Source of the DNA: UKL13-2 sp044346745
GTDB taxonomy: Bacteria > Pseudomonadota > Gammaproteobacteria > Burkholderiales > Usitatibacteraceae
DNA length: 8,836 bases
NCBI GenBank assembly: GCA_044346745.1
Contig: JBIIYQ010000115.1
Location: 1 to 8,836, forward strand
Reading direction: 5' to 3'
The translations under genes and the position numbers were made by a program. Under the pieces are notes generated by a model, which was given only the letters and a program-made list of their open reading frames with translations, did no database searches and was not told the DNA's origin. Below are positions 1 through 6,011 of this stretch, one piece after another. Numbering within the stretch: the first letter of the stretch is position 1; each line of letters begins with the position of its first letter.

Positions 1-64
1 TAACAAGCTTTACGGCTTCCGCGCGATACTCGCTGGTGAATACACGTTTCGGTATTGATGACAT
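1..64 (-). CDS. IS3-family transposase OrfA, N-terminal fragment (cut by window edge)
   Basis: Only the first 21 codons are inside the window; the gene runs off the left edge. Reading the minus strand from the ATG at 64, the peptide begins MSSIPKRVFTSEYRAEAV. This is the typical start of IS3-family OrfA proteins, the small helix-turn-helix protein that binds the IS ends and is joined to the OrfB DDE integrase by programmed frameshifting. A good ribosome binding site (AAGGAG) lies seven bases upstream of the ATG. The family call rests on the characteristic basic, F-(T/S)-x-E-(Y/F)-(R/K)-xx-A-V pattern. The subgroup cannot be told, and whether the element is intact cannot be judged from this fragment. 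Confidence 0.75.
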   Translation of the reverse strand, partial: MSSIPKRVFTSEYRAEAVKLV

Positions 65-102
65 TCAGAACTCCTTGGATTGAAAGTATTTACCAAATCC
101 AT

Positions 103-133
103 GGCGTCCGTTTTACCGAGCCCCTTCGATGCA
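103..133. mobile_element. Probable IS3-family terminal inverted repeat (one end of the IS)
   Basis: Read from outside toward the transposase (minus strand), the segment starts TGCATCGAAGGGGCTCGG and continues GTAAAACGGACGCC. IS3-family ends typically start with TG, carry a G/C-rich stretch about ten bases in, and then an A-run followed by GGAC. The distance from the proposed tip at 133 to the orfA start at 64 is 70 bp, normal for the family. The matching far end lies outside the window, so the exact boundary and any target duplication cannot be verified. Confidence 0.4.
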
Positions 134-373
134 TCTAAAGAAGTGTTTTGAAACCTTGCGCGTCACGGAAACAAAACGTTGCCTTGCTGGCATCGAGTTG
201 CTGGCGAGTAGTAAATGGCGGCGCGTTAGGTCGTAAGCGCGAAGTTTAACTTCGTCACGCGAGGGCCGGGCTGAATGGTCTGCAATCCATCAAACTCACC
301 TATCGGCAGGTGTTTTGGGGCGAAAGTGTCTGGAAACGACCGTAAATAGGCGTGTTACCTTACGGGAAACATC
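134..373. other. Gene-free spacer between the IS end and the inverted-repeat element
   Basis: I see no convincing coding sequence on either strand. Two small dyads are present. One is CGAAGT-TTA-ACTTCG at 240-254. The other is CACCT-ATCGGC-AGGTG at 297-312, followed by TTTT, which could act weakly as a plus-strand terminator. The stretch may be debris around the IS insertion, but I recognise no specific gene remnant. Confidence 0.5.
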
Positions 374-535
374 TATTGATCCGGCAATTAAACATATTGA
401 ATAAATCGCAAATTTCACCTGTCCTCGCGCAGGCGGGGACCCGATTTCACCGCGCGCTGGCCACGCAAAATTAGGCTCCCGCCTGCGCGGGAGCGGGGTT
501 TTCTAAATTATTCAAATTTAGTTGCCGGATCAATA
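374..535. repeat. Long imperfect inverted repeat, two head-to-head copies of a unit of about 70 bp (MITE- or REP-doublet-like)
   Basis: The outer ends are perfect inverted copies of TATTGATCCGGCAA (374-387 and 522-535), and the similarity continues inward. The arms share TAAA, then TTGAATAA, and then a GC-rich palindromic core: 421-447 on the left and the complement of 468-494 on the right match at about 20 of 27 positions, including an identical CGCGCAGGCGGG. The right core is itself a perfect 8-bp-stem hairpin with a 4-base loop (475-482 and 487-494). The left core is the equivalent hairpin with slight mismatches. The centre, roughly 448-466, is unique. The arms have diverged by substitutions and one 3-base gap, so the element is not recent. 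If the outer TA is target duplication, the terminal repeat would begin TTGATCCGGCAA, which would fit mobilisation by an IS630/Tc1-like transposase. That last step is inference. Confidence 0.7.
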
Positions 536-537
536 AA

Positions 538-580
538 AACCCCCGTCCCTGCGTAGTTACCAAACTAAGCAGGAATGGCG
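538..580 (-). terminator. Hairpin plus T-run downstream of the glycosyltransferase gene
   Basis: On the minus strand, just after the stop at 586, the sequence reads CCGCCATTCCTGC, a loop of about 15 bases, then GCAGGGACGGGGG followed by TTTTTATT. The inner five base pairs are perfect and the outer ones imperfect. A GC-rich stem ending in a T-run is the layout of an intrinsic terminator for the leftward M48-glycosyltransferase transcript. The stem also resembles the GC-rich palindromes of the neighbouring repeat, so the terminator may be a decayed copy of that repeat family. Confidence 0.5.
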
Positions 581-585
581 GCAAA

Positions 586-2319
586 TTAAAGGTTTTTAAA
601 AATTCCCGACGGAGACCGTTTATAAAAACGGAACTGCTCAACACGTTCGGCAGGACGGGCCCCCTCCCACACAAGCGTCCACTCGGTCGCAACATCGGGC
701 GCATTAGCCTTGCTGCCCTGAATCAGCATCCATGCGCAGTTTTCAGAAGTGGATGCTTTCGGCTTTGCAAAACGAATCTGCGCGAAGTAATCAAACATCG
801 CACGTTGCGGGTCGCCGATGTTCAGCCCGATGACACAGCTTGGTGTTTGTTTGACCAACGAGGCAACCTCTGAGATCGGCTGGCGATAACTTCTGACGTG
901 ATCGACTGCCGGTAAATACAGCAGGTTGAGCAGCATCCAAACGAGCGTAATGCCGGCAGCCCAATTGACGATGGCGCGGCGGTTGTTGCGATGGGCCATC
1001 ACTACCGCGTAAATCCAGATCGAGGTAAGCACGGCGGCGATGATCATTGGAATCCAGACTACACCCACCACAAAGCCGGGTGCCGCGCGAGCAGCCGCCC
1101 GCGCGGCGGCCTCGGGCGTGCCGACGACAGCAGCGGTCCAGTAGACCCAGATGGCGAGCGCGAGGGCACCGAAGAACACGAGCCCAAACCAATCAACAAA
1201 ACTCGCCACACCTTTCGGCAAACGATCAAGCGAATTGGCACCAGCCAGAGCCAACGGCAGTAACAAGGTCAAGCCCACTGCGTCACGACCTTCGCGCAAC
1301 AGAGAGAGCATCACAAGCGACACGACGAAGACTGCAATCGGCAGCGCTAACTCGATGCGCTCACGAATAACTTTGCGGTCTTTGCGCCACAGCCAAACAG
1401 CGATCGGTAATGTGGGTAGGGCATACCAAGGCAAGATACTCGTCAGGTAAAGCGGCAGAATACTATCGCGTGTATGGACATCGAAGATTGGGGTGCCGAC
1501 GATGGCGTCAAGGAAAATTGGTGCGGTCAACCATCCGCACGACGCCAGCACCAATGGGTAGATTGAAGCGCCGGCGGCGAGCAGGACGATCAGAATTGTG
1601 ATGCCCCGCCGGAACGCGGAATTCTGCCAGTCGTGCAGAATCGCCATCATCACAATCGCCGCCACGGGAACAATCAAGGCTTGAATCAAGCCGACCGATA
1701 GCGCCATGATGATTGCGCCACTCGCTGCAGTCACAGCACCTTTGCGTGCCTCAAAGCGAATTCGCGTCAGGCCGTACGTGGCGACCGAAATCCCCGCCAG
1801 CCCCGCCAATTCCGGGTTCATTTCGTGTGCGCGAAGCAAGAGGCCGAGCGAACCGATAAACAGCGCGACGGCGATCCTCCCCGCGCGTTCGTCGAATAGT
1901 TTGTTGGCGGACTTGTAAACGTAGACCAAGGTAATCGCCATGAAGATACCGCTGGCGAGGCGTGCACCATCGTGCATCGGCAATACAAACGAAAAGAGTT
2001 TGGCCGTTATTGCGGAAACCCAATAGTAGAGCGGGGCATAGTCGTTGACCGCTGCGCCGGCAATCTCTGGAAGCAGCCAAACTTGCAGGTTGTTATCGCT
2101 GAGCATCGCGTAGACGATGCCCATGGCGATGGCTTCATCTGGCTTCCACGGATCGTGCCCGATGAGTCCGGGGAACAGCCAAGCGAGACAGATGATGAGA
2201 AACAGCGCCGTCTTGACAGGCGTCGCGGTGCCATCAAATACGATGGGGCGTTTCAACGTGTCCGACAGGCCGGGCGGCGCCGGTCCGCGCTGCGCGAGTT
2301 TTTGAAGCGGGATATTCAC
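586..2319 (-). CDS. ArnT/PMT-like membrane glycosyltransferase (GT39/GT83 type)
   Basis: This 577-residue polytopic inner-membrane protein has roughly a dozen hydrophobic segments between residues 36 and 470, then a soluble tail of about 105 residues that would face the periplasm. After the first membrane segment comes HDPWKPDEA, with Asp61-Glu62 at the place of the catalytic acidic residue in the first periplasmic loop of ArnT/PMT enzymes. It is followed by YAPLYYW at 94-100, equivalent to the family's KPPLYYW motif. Such enzymes move a sugar from a polyprenyl-phosphate carrier to lipid A, protein or another envelope acceptor; donor and acceptor cannot be predicted here. The length is close to ArnT (about 550). 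The start is GTG at 2319, because an in-frame TAG lies nine bases upstream and no ATG occurs early enough. No Shine-Dalgarno sequence precedes it, so translation probably depends on coupling to the M48 gene ending six bases upstream. An Ala-rich stretch (403-413) lies between two membrane segments. It is a member of the wider family, not proven arnT. Confidence 0.85.
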   Translation of the reverse strand: MNIPLQKLAQRGPAPPGLSDTLKRPIVFDGTATPVKTALFLIICLAWLFPGLIGHDPWKPDEAIAMGIVYAMLSDNNLQVWLLPEIAGAAVNDYAPLYYWVSAITAKLFSFVLPMHDGARLASGIFMAITLVYVYKSANKLFDERAGRIAVALFIGSLGLLLRAHEMNPELAGLAGISVATYGLTRIRFEARKGAVTAASGAIIMALSVGLIQALIVPVAAIVMMAILHDWQNSAFRRGITILIVLLAAGASIYPLVLASCGWLTAPIFLDAIVGTPIFDVHTRDSILPLYLTSILPWYALPTLPIAVWLWRKDRKVIRERIELALPIAVFVVSLVMLSLLREGRDAVGLTLLLPLALAGANSLDRLPKGVASFVDWFGLVFFGALALAIWVYWTAAVVGTPEAAARAAARAAPGFVVGVVWIPMIIAAVLTSIWIYAVVMAHRNNRRAIVNWAAGITLVWMLLNLLYLPAVDHVRSYRQPISEVASLVKQTPSCVIGLNIGDPQRAMFDYFAQIRFAKPKASTSENCAWMLIQGSKANAPDVATEWTLVWEGARPAERVEQFRFYKRSPSGIFKNL

Positions 2320-2325
2320 GTTTGT

Positions 2326-3816
2326 CTATTGGATGGTCTTGACCAACTGCCCGGCGCTTATGTTGCCTTGCGGGTAGGCTTGATTGAGTAATCGTAGTTG
2401 TGCTTCGGCATTGCGATATTGTGGCGCAATTTGACTGACTTCCTGCGCCAGATCCGTAAACGGTGCGGACGTACGCGGCGCGACAACGACTCGGATCGTG
2501 TAGGGTTTTGCGTTGCTGGCGTCCGCAGGCGTCAGGGCGCGAAACGACGCAACAATTTCGCGCAGCTCTCGATCATAGGTGCCGCGCGCTGCTGGTTTCT
2601 GAAGTTTTTGAAAGACATAGTCCGCACCGCCAAGGGAAATGACGGTGGCTTCGACGGGCGAGCCTTGTTTCGTGCCCAAAAAATTGGTCGCGCGCAGGCC
2701 ATTGATTTTCGTGGCTTCTGTGCGTCCTTGATCCGGTTGCAGTAGAGAGCGTATTGCGGCGGCATGGTCGCCTTTGGAGTTTGGGGAAGGGCGTAAGGAC
2801 ACTGCGGCCTGCATGTTGTCAGCAACAATGCTTAACTCGCTGGTGGCATTTTGGATCGACCAGTTAAGGGGTGTGCGCAGGGTGAAGCCGAGTGGTTCAT
2901 GATAGAAGTCCTGCCCGCGAATCACCCCCTGCTCGCGGCTGTCGCCAAATGTCATGCCGTTAATCGCTTGCAGATAACGTGCGCGCCCCGCGTCTTGGTA
3001 TTTGCCGCTGTATTGGTTGGCAATGCGCCGCACCTCCGCAAGTCTCTGGTCGTTCGAGGGGTGGGTGCGCAACCAGTTTGGCGTGTCACCTGTAGGTCGA
3101 CCTGAGCGTTGCGCCTCGCCGTTGGCGAACTTCTCTTGCGCCTTGAGCACAGAAATGACCTTCTCCATCAAGTCCGGGTCGAAGCCGACACGTTGCATAT
3201 ACTCCGCGCCGAGTTCATCAGCCTGCAATTCATGCTCGCGGCTTCGCGGTAGCAAGAAGCCCGCTTGCGCGTAAGTGCCGGTAACTTGACTGCCAACATT
3301 TGCGCCAGCTTCTCCCCCAAGATAGGCGCCGATAAGCGTGCCGAGTAACTGTGTACCGGCAGCGATTTGTTGGTCGCGTGCCGCACGTGCGCCGTGCCGT
3401 GCCGTGACGTGGCCAATTTCATGGCCGAGAACGCCAGCCAGCTCGGCTTCGGAATCGAGGTAGGCCATGAGTCCCCGTGTCATATAGATAAATCCGCCTT
3501 GAACAGCAAAGGCGTTGATTTCGGGGCTATCGACGACGGTGAAAGTCCACGGCAAATTGTTGCGATGGCTCTGCGCGGCGAGTTTCTGCCCAACACCATT
3601 CACATAGGATTGGAGGGCGGCGTCCTTATACGCCGGATATTCCCGCAGTACTTGCTGGTGAATGCTGCGACCCGAGGCAATCTCTTCTTGTTCTGACATC
3701 AGTCCGCGATCCACACGACCAGAAACCGGGTTTACGGAGGTGGCACAGCCGACAATGGCGATGCCGAGCGCCAAACCGAAACTGAGCCTGGCCAAGTTGA
3801 TTCTTGTCAACCTCAT
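2326..3816 (-). CDS. M48-family zinc metalloprotease, outer-membrane-type lipoprotein
   Basis: This 496-residue protein begins with a lipoprotein signal peptide; the lipobox IVGC puts the lipidated cysteine at position 24. The peptidase M48 domain spans about 35-270. It has HEIGH (His132, Glu133, His136) for zinc binding and catalysis, and EHELQAD at 194-200 with Glu196 as probable third zinc ligand and Asp200 conserved. A THPS segment at 251-254 is also typical. All catalytic residues are present. Relatives such as BepA and LoiP work in the periplasm on outer-membrane protein quality control, which is the likely role by analogy. The region after the protease (about 295-430) is an extra domain seen in longer M48 lipoproteins. 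Residues 438-496 look like a degenerate LysM-type ending (IRVVVAP near the start, SAGQLVKTI at the end). The ATG at 3816 is supported by CAAGGAG seven bases upstream. The gene lies downstream of the rpmE2 terminator, so it probably has its own promoter and is co-transcribed with the glycosyltransferase. The specific substrate is unknown. Confidence 0.9.
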   Translation of the reverse strand: MRLTRINLARLSFGLALGIAIVGCATSVNPVSGRVDRGLMSEQEEIASGRSIHQQVLREYPAYKDAALQSYVNGVGQKLAAQSHRNNLPWTFTVVDSPEINAFAVQGGFIYMTRGLMAYLDSEAELAGVLGHEIGHVTARHGARAARDQQIAAGTQLLGTLIGAYLGGEAGANVGSQVTGTYAQAGFLLPRSREHELQADELGAEYMQRVGFDPDLMEKVISVLKAQEKFANGEAQRSGRPTGDTPNWLRTHPSNDQRLAEVRRIANQYSGKYQDAGRARYLQAINGMTFGDSREQGVIRGQDFYHEPLGFTLRTPLNWSIQNATSELSIVADNMQAAVSLRPSPNSKGDHAAAIRSLLQPDQGRTEATKINGLRATNFLGTKQGSPVEATVISLGGADYVFQKLQKPAARGTYDRELREIVASFRALTPADASNAKPYTIRVVVAPRTSAPFTDLAQEVSQIAPQYRNAEAQLRLLNQAYPQGNISAGQLVKTIQ

Positions 3817-3844
3817 GAGCTAACTCCTTGAATAGTCTGAACTG

Positions 3845-3873
3845 ATTCTACGCCGCTATTCGGCCTATGCTGA
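3845..3873 (-). promoter_or_regulatory. Possible promoter of the M48-glycosyltransferase operon
   Basis: On the minus strand, TAGAAT (3845-3850) matches the sigma-70 -10 consensus at five of six bases. It lies about 15 bases upstream of the Shine-Dalgarno sequence. With a 17-base spacer the -35 position reads TCAGCA, which is poor. The location between the rpmE2 terminator and the M48 start is the main support. Confidence 0.3.
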
Positions 3874-3909
3874 CCGCTGCGCCGGGCGATTTAGGGAGTC
3901 CAGAAAGTC

Positions 3910-3934
3910 AAAAGGCAACCATCGGTTGCCTTTT
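3910..3934 (-). terminator. Rho-independent terminator after rpmE2
   Basis: A perfect 11-base-pair stem, AAAAGGCAACC and GGTTGCCTTTT, encloses a three-base loop and begins 27 bases past the rpmE2 stop codon. On the minus strand the stem's 3' arm ends in TTTT, giving the T-run after a GC-rich core. The symmetrical A/T flanks mean it could work on both strands. It separates rpmE2 transcription from the M48 operon downstream. Confidence 0.85.
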
Positions 3935-3960
3935 GCTGTGCGTCGTTACTGGCCTGCGAA

Positions 3961-4224
3961 TTACTTGCCGGCGCTGGTTTTAGCGTAACGCTGCTTGAAC
4001 TTGTCGATACGGCCGGCGGTGTCCATGATCTTGTGTTTGCCGGTGTAGAACGGGTGCGATTCAGACGAGATCTCGATACGGATAACCGGGTACTCTTGCC
4101 CGTCGGTCCATTTCATTTTCTCTTTGCCTTTGGTATCGGCAGTCGTTTTGGTCAGGAATTTGAAGTCGCAAGACGAGTCAAAAAAGATGACTTCGTTGTA
4201 GGACGGATGGATTTCAGCTTTCAT
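3961..4224 (-). CDS. rpmE2: Type B (zinc-free) 50S ribosomal protein L31
   Basis: This 87-residue protein is a large-subunit ribosomal protein of the L31 family, which sits at the central protuberance and contributes to inter-subunit bridging. It is recognised from MKAEIHPSYNEVIFFDSS at the start, the central SSESHPFYTGK, and the RIDKFKQRY ending. It is the type B (C-minus) form: the four zinc-binding cysteines of type A are absent, only Cys19 remains, and it carries the extra segment after residue 25 typical of type B. Such forms do not need zinc, and in bacteria with both types the B form is made under zinc limitation. In many Burkholderiales it is the only L31, so it may be constitutive here. 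The ATG at 4224 is preceded by AAAGG with an eight-base spacer. A terminator follows, so the gene is monocistronic. Confidence 0.95.
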   Translation of the reverse strand: MKAEIHPSYNEVIFFDSSCDFKFLTKTTADTKGKEKMKWTDGQEYPVIRIEISSESHPFYTGKHKIMDTAGRIDKFKQRYAKTSAGK

Positions 4225-4249
4225 GGGTGCGGCCTTTCTTTTCGTAAAG

Positions 4250-4268
4250 GGTTCACCGCGTGTGAACC
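4250..4268 (-). promoter_or_regulatory. Stem-loop in the rpmE2 5' leader
   Basis: GGTTCAC and GTGAACC form a perfect seven-base-pair stem around a five-base loop. It ends about 25 bases before the rpmE2 start codon and lies inside the leader predicted from the promoter at 4300-4328. Ribosomal-protein leaders often carry such hairpins for autoregulation, and L31 leader RNAs have been described in other bacterial groups. A role here is inference from position and symmetry. The dyad could equally be a protein operator acting on DNA. Confidence 0.4.
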
Positions 4269-4299
4269 TCTATTCGAACAAGTTGGATGGGAACCGGCG

Positions 4300-4328
4300 A
4301 TTATGCACAAAAAAGCCCAACAAAGCAA
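4300..4328 (-). promoter_or_regulatory. Sigma-70-type promoter of rpmE2
   Basis: On the minus strand, TTGCTT (4323-4328) and CATAAT (4300-4305) are separated by exactly 17 bases. The -10 matches five of six consensus bases and the -35 matches three of six. Transcription would start near 4293, giving a leader of about 70 bases that contains the stem-loop at 4250-4268. Confidence 0.6.
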
Positions 4329-4351
4329 CAGCTTAGCCTGCTAAAGTTGGG
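4309..4351 (-). terminator. Terminator-like stem-loop between rpmE2 and the S10 gene
   Basis: On the minus strand, CCCAAC (4346-4351) pairs with GTTGGG (4316-4321), with an inner AGCA/TGCT pairing across a small internal loop. The structure is followed by CTTTTTT. This has the form of an intrinsic terminator for leftward transcription entering from the S10 gene, and it overlaps the rpmE2 promoter. It may insulate that promoter from antisense transcription. On the plus strand the same pairing ends two bases before the S10 start codon and could instead affect S10 translation, if that mRNA has a leader. Confidence 0.4.
4339..4347 (+). promoter_or_regulatory. Possible extended -10 promoter of the S10 gene (leaderless mRNA)
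   Basis: TGCTAAAGT has the TGn extension followed by a -10-like TAAAGT (four of six bases). Its end is six bases before the ATG at 4354, so transcription would begin at or next to the start codon. No -35 consensus is visible and no clear Shine-Dalgarno sequence precedes the ATG, which fits a leaderless transcript. The signal is short and could be chance. Confidence 0.3.
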
Positions 4352-4353
4352 TC

Positions 4354-5868
4354 ATGAAAACCGACAAAAATGTGCCTAGCGCGGCCGAATCCAGCGCCTC
4401 ATCGACAAAACCTGCGTCAACGGACGCGGCCGACTTCAAAGACCAAGTGGCGATTACTCGTCACAAGACCAAAATAAATGGCAAAACCATGGCCTACACG
4501 GCCACCTGCGGCACCTGGGTCATGCGCGAGGAGCACGACAAAGATGGCGAGCACCTAGGGCAAAAGGCGACATCGGCGATGTTCTTTACCGCCTATACAA
4601 AGGATGGTGTGAAGGACGCTAGTGAGCGCCCCATCATGTTTTGCTTCAACGGCGGCCCGGGCTCCAGCTCCGTGTGGCTGCATTTGGGATTGATTGGACC
4701 CAAACGTGTGTCGCTAGACCGCGAAGGTAACGCTGGTGCACCCCCCTACAAGTTGATCGACAATGACTTTTCGATTCTGTCTGACACTGACTTGGTGTTT
4801 ATCGACCCCGTCGGGACGGGCTATTCGCGCATGGTCGAAGGCGAGAAGACTAAGGAGTACCACGAGTACCAGCGTGACCTCGAAAGTGTCGGTGCCTTCA
4901 TCCGGCTGTTTGTCTCACGTCATGAGCGTTGGGCAAGCCCCAAGTTTATCGCTGGCGAAAGCTATGGGACTACCCGCGCATGTGGATTGGCAGGGTTGTT
5001 GCAGGACAAGTACGGGATGTATATCAACGGGCTGTATTTGATTTCAGTCGCTTTGGATTTTCAGACCATTCGGTTTGATCACGGCAATGACGTACCACCG
5101 GTGATGTATTTGCCTACCTACGCCGCAACGGCATGGGTGCATAAAAGACTACCCTTAGAGTTGCAAAAGAAATCGGTAGCCAATTTGGTGAAGGAGGTTG
5201 AAGCGTATGCGGCGGGCGAGTATGCCCACGCCCTCTTTCAGGGAGACAGGCTTTCGCCGAAAGAATTCGACAAGGTGGCCACACAGGTGGCGCGTTATAC
5301 CGGTCTCTCCGCAGCTTACGTGAAGTCGACGAAGTTACGGGTGCATATCCACCGATTCTGCAAGGAGTTGCTACGCGATGAAGGCAAGACGGTCGGTCGG
5401 CTCGATAGTCGATTTACCGCGCGTGATCGTGACAGCGCGGGCGAACAGTTTGAATTTGATCCTGCGCATGCCGTGATTGGCGGGGCGTTTGCCACCACCC
5501 TGAATGACTACGTACGACGTACCCTAAAGTTCGAAACCGATCTCGACTACCGGGTGCTTGCAGGGCTATACATGAGCTGGGGGTGGAAAGATTTTGCCAA
5601 CCGCTACGTCAACGTGGGGGAGACGTTGAGGCGCGCGATGAACATGAACCCGCATCTGAAGGTGTATGTCGCCAACGGCTACTACGATATGGCAACCCCA
5701 CATTTTGCGTCGGACTACACCGTGAATCACCTGTCGCTTGATGCCTCACTGGCAAACAACATTGTGCAGCACTACTATGAGGCCGGGCACATGATGTACG
5801 TACACGCGCCGTCACTGAAAAAAATGGCAGCGGACATGCGGGACTTCCTGAAAAAATCACTCAAGTAA
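4354..5868 (+). CDS. Peptidase S10 family protein (serine carboxypeptidase-like)
   Basis: This 504-residue protein of the alpha/beta-hydrolase fold belongs to the S10 family, which removes C-terminal amino acids from peptides. The full catalytic set can be placed. NGGPGSSS at 99-106 forms the oxyanion-hole region, GESYG at 201-205 carries nucleophile Ser203, NGYYDMATP at 440-448 carries Asp445, and EAGHMMY at 476-482 carries His479. IDPVGTGYS at 150-158 is another family hallmark. The length is typical. There is no hydrophobic signal peptide: residues 1-30 are polar and rich in Ala, Ser and Thr, so the protein looks cytoplasmic, unlike the secreted or vacuolar eukaryotic enzymes. The ATG at 4354 is the only possible early start, because an in-frame TAA lies at 4342-4344. 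No clear ribosome binding site is present. The gene is divergent from rpmE2 and stands alone. The natural substrate in bacteria is not known. Confidence 0.9.
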   Translation: MKTDKNVPSAAESSASSTKPASTDAADFKDQVAITRHKTKINGKTMAYTATCGTWVMREEHDKDGEHLGQKATSAMFFTAYTKDGVKDASERPIMFCFNGGPGSSSVWLHLGLIGPKRVSLDREGNAGAPPYKLIDNDFSILSDTDLVFIDPVGTGYSRMVEGEKTKEYHEYQRDLESVGAFIRLFVSRHERWASPKFIAGESYGTTRACGLAGLLQDKYGMYINGLYLISVALDFQTIRFDHGNDVPPVMYLPTYAATAWVHKRLPLELQKKSVANLVKEVEAYAAGEYAHALFQGDRLSPKEFDKVATQVARYTGLSAAYVKSTKLRVHIHRFCKELLRDEGKTVGRLDSRFTARDRDSAGEQFEFDPAHAVIGGAFATTLNDYVRRTLKFETDLDYRVLAGLYMSWGWKDFANRYVNVGETLRRAMNMNPHLKVYVANGYYDMATPHFASDYTVNHLSLDASLANNIVQHYYEAGHMMYVHAPSLKKMAADMRDFLKKSLK

Positions 5869-5884
5869 ATGCGGCGCAAGGCGC

Positions 5885-5912
5885 AAGAGGGGCTGTCAGA
5901 TCTGGCCCTCTT
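5885..5912 (+). terminator. Weak terminator-like hairpin after the S10 gene
   Basis: AAGAGGG (5885-5891) and CCCTCTT (5906-5912) form a seven-base-pair stem beginning 17 bases after the S10 stop codon. A short T-rich stretch (TGTTTTG) follows only after a gap of about five bases, so this is not a canonical intrinsic terminator. It may still mark the end of the S10 transcript. Confidence 0.4.
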
Positions 5913-6011
5913 CCCATGTTTTGTGACGAGACTTTTTTGGGACTTTGGCGACCACGGCACCGAAACGTTCTTTCGCATCTTCAGGCTAGTCGAACAGAAT
6001 GCCCGTCGCCG
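5896..6011 (-). pseudogene. Possible 3' remnant of an unidentified gene
   Basis: On the minus strand, one frame reads VCTATGILFD, then TAG (5986-5988), then PEDAKERFGAVVAKVPKK and SRHKTWEEGQI before a TGA at 5896-5898. The piece after the TAG has the amphipathic, charge-balanced composition of a real protein C-terminus. It differs sharply from the Arg/Pro/Ser-rich noise in the other frames. A second in-frame TAG lies just before VCTATG, so no intact gene can be built. I do not recognise the family. It could also be chance, since only 29 codons are involved. Confidence 0.3.

Noticed and set aside
374..535. A CRISPR array as explanation of the repeated GC-rich units
   Set aside because: There are only two related units, in opposite orientation, with no regular spacers. 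They form one inverted repeat.
471..704. A 77-codon minus-strand frame across the repeat and the end of the glycosyltransferase gene
   Set aside because: It lies over the inverted repeat and the terminator hairpin and has no protein-family character.
1047..1370. Plus-strand open frames inside the glycosyltransferase gene
   Set aside because: They are shadows of the strongly supported minus-strand membrane protein, with Arg/Pro/Ser-rich translations.
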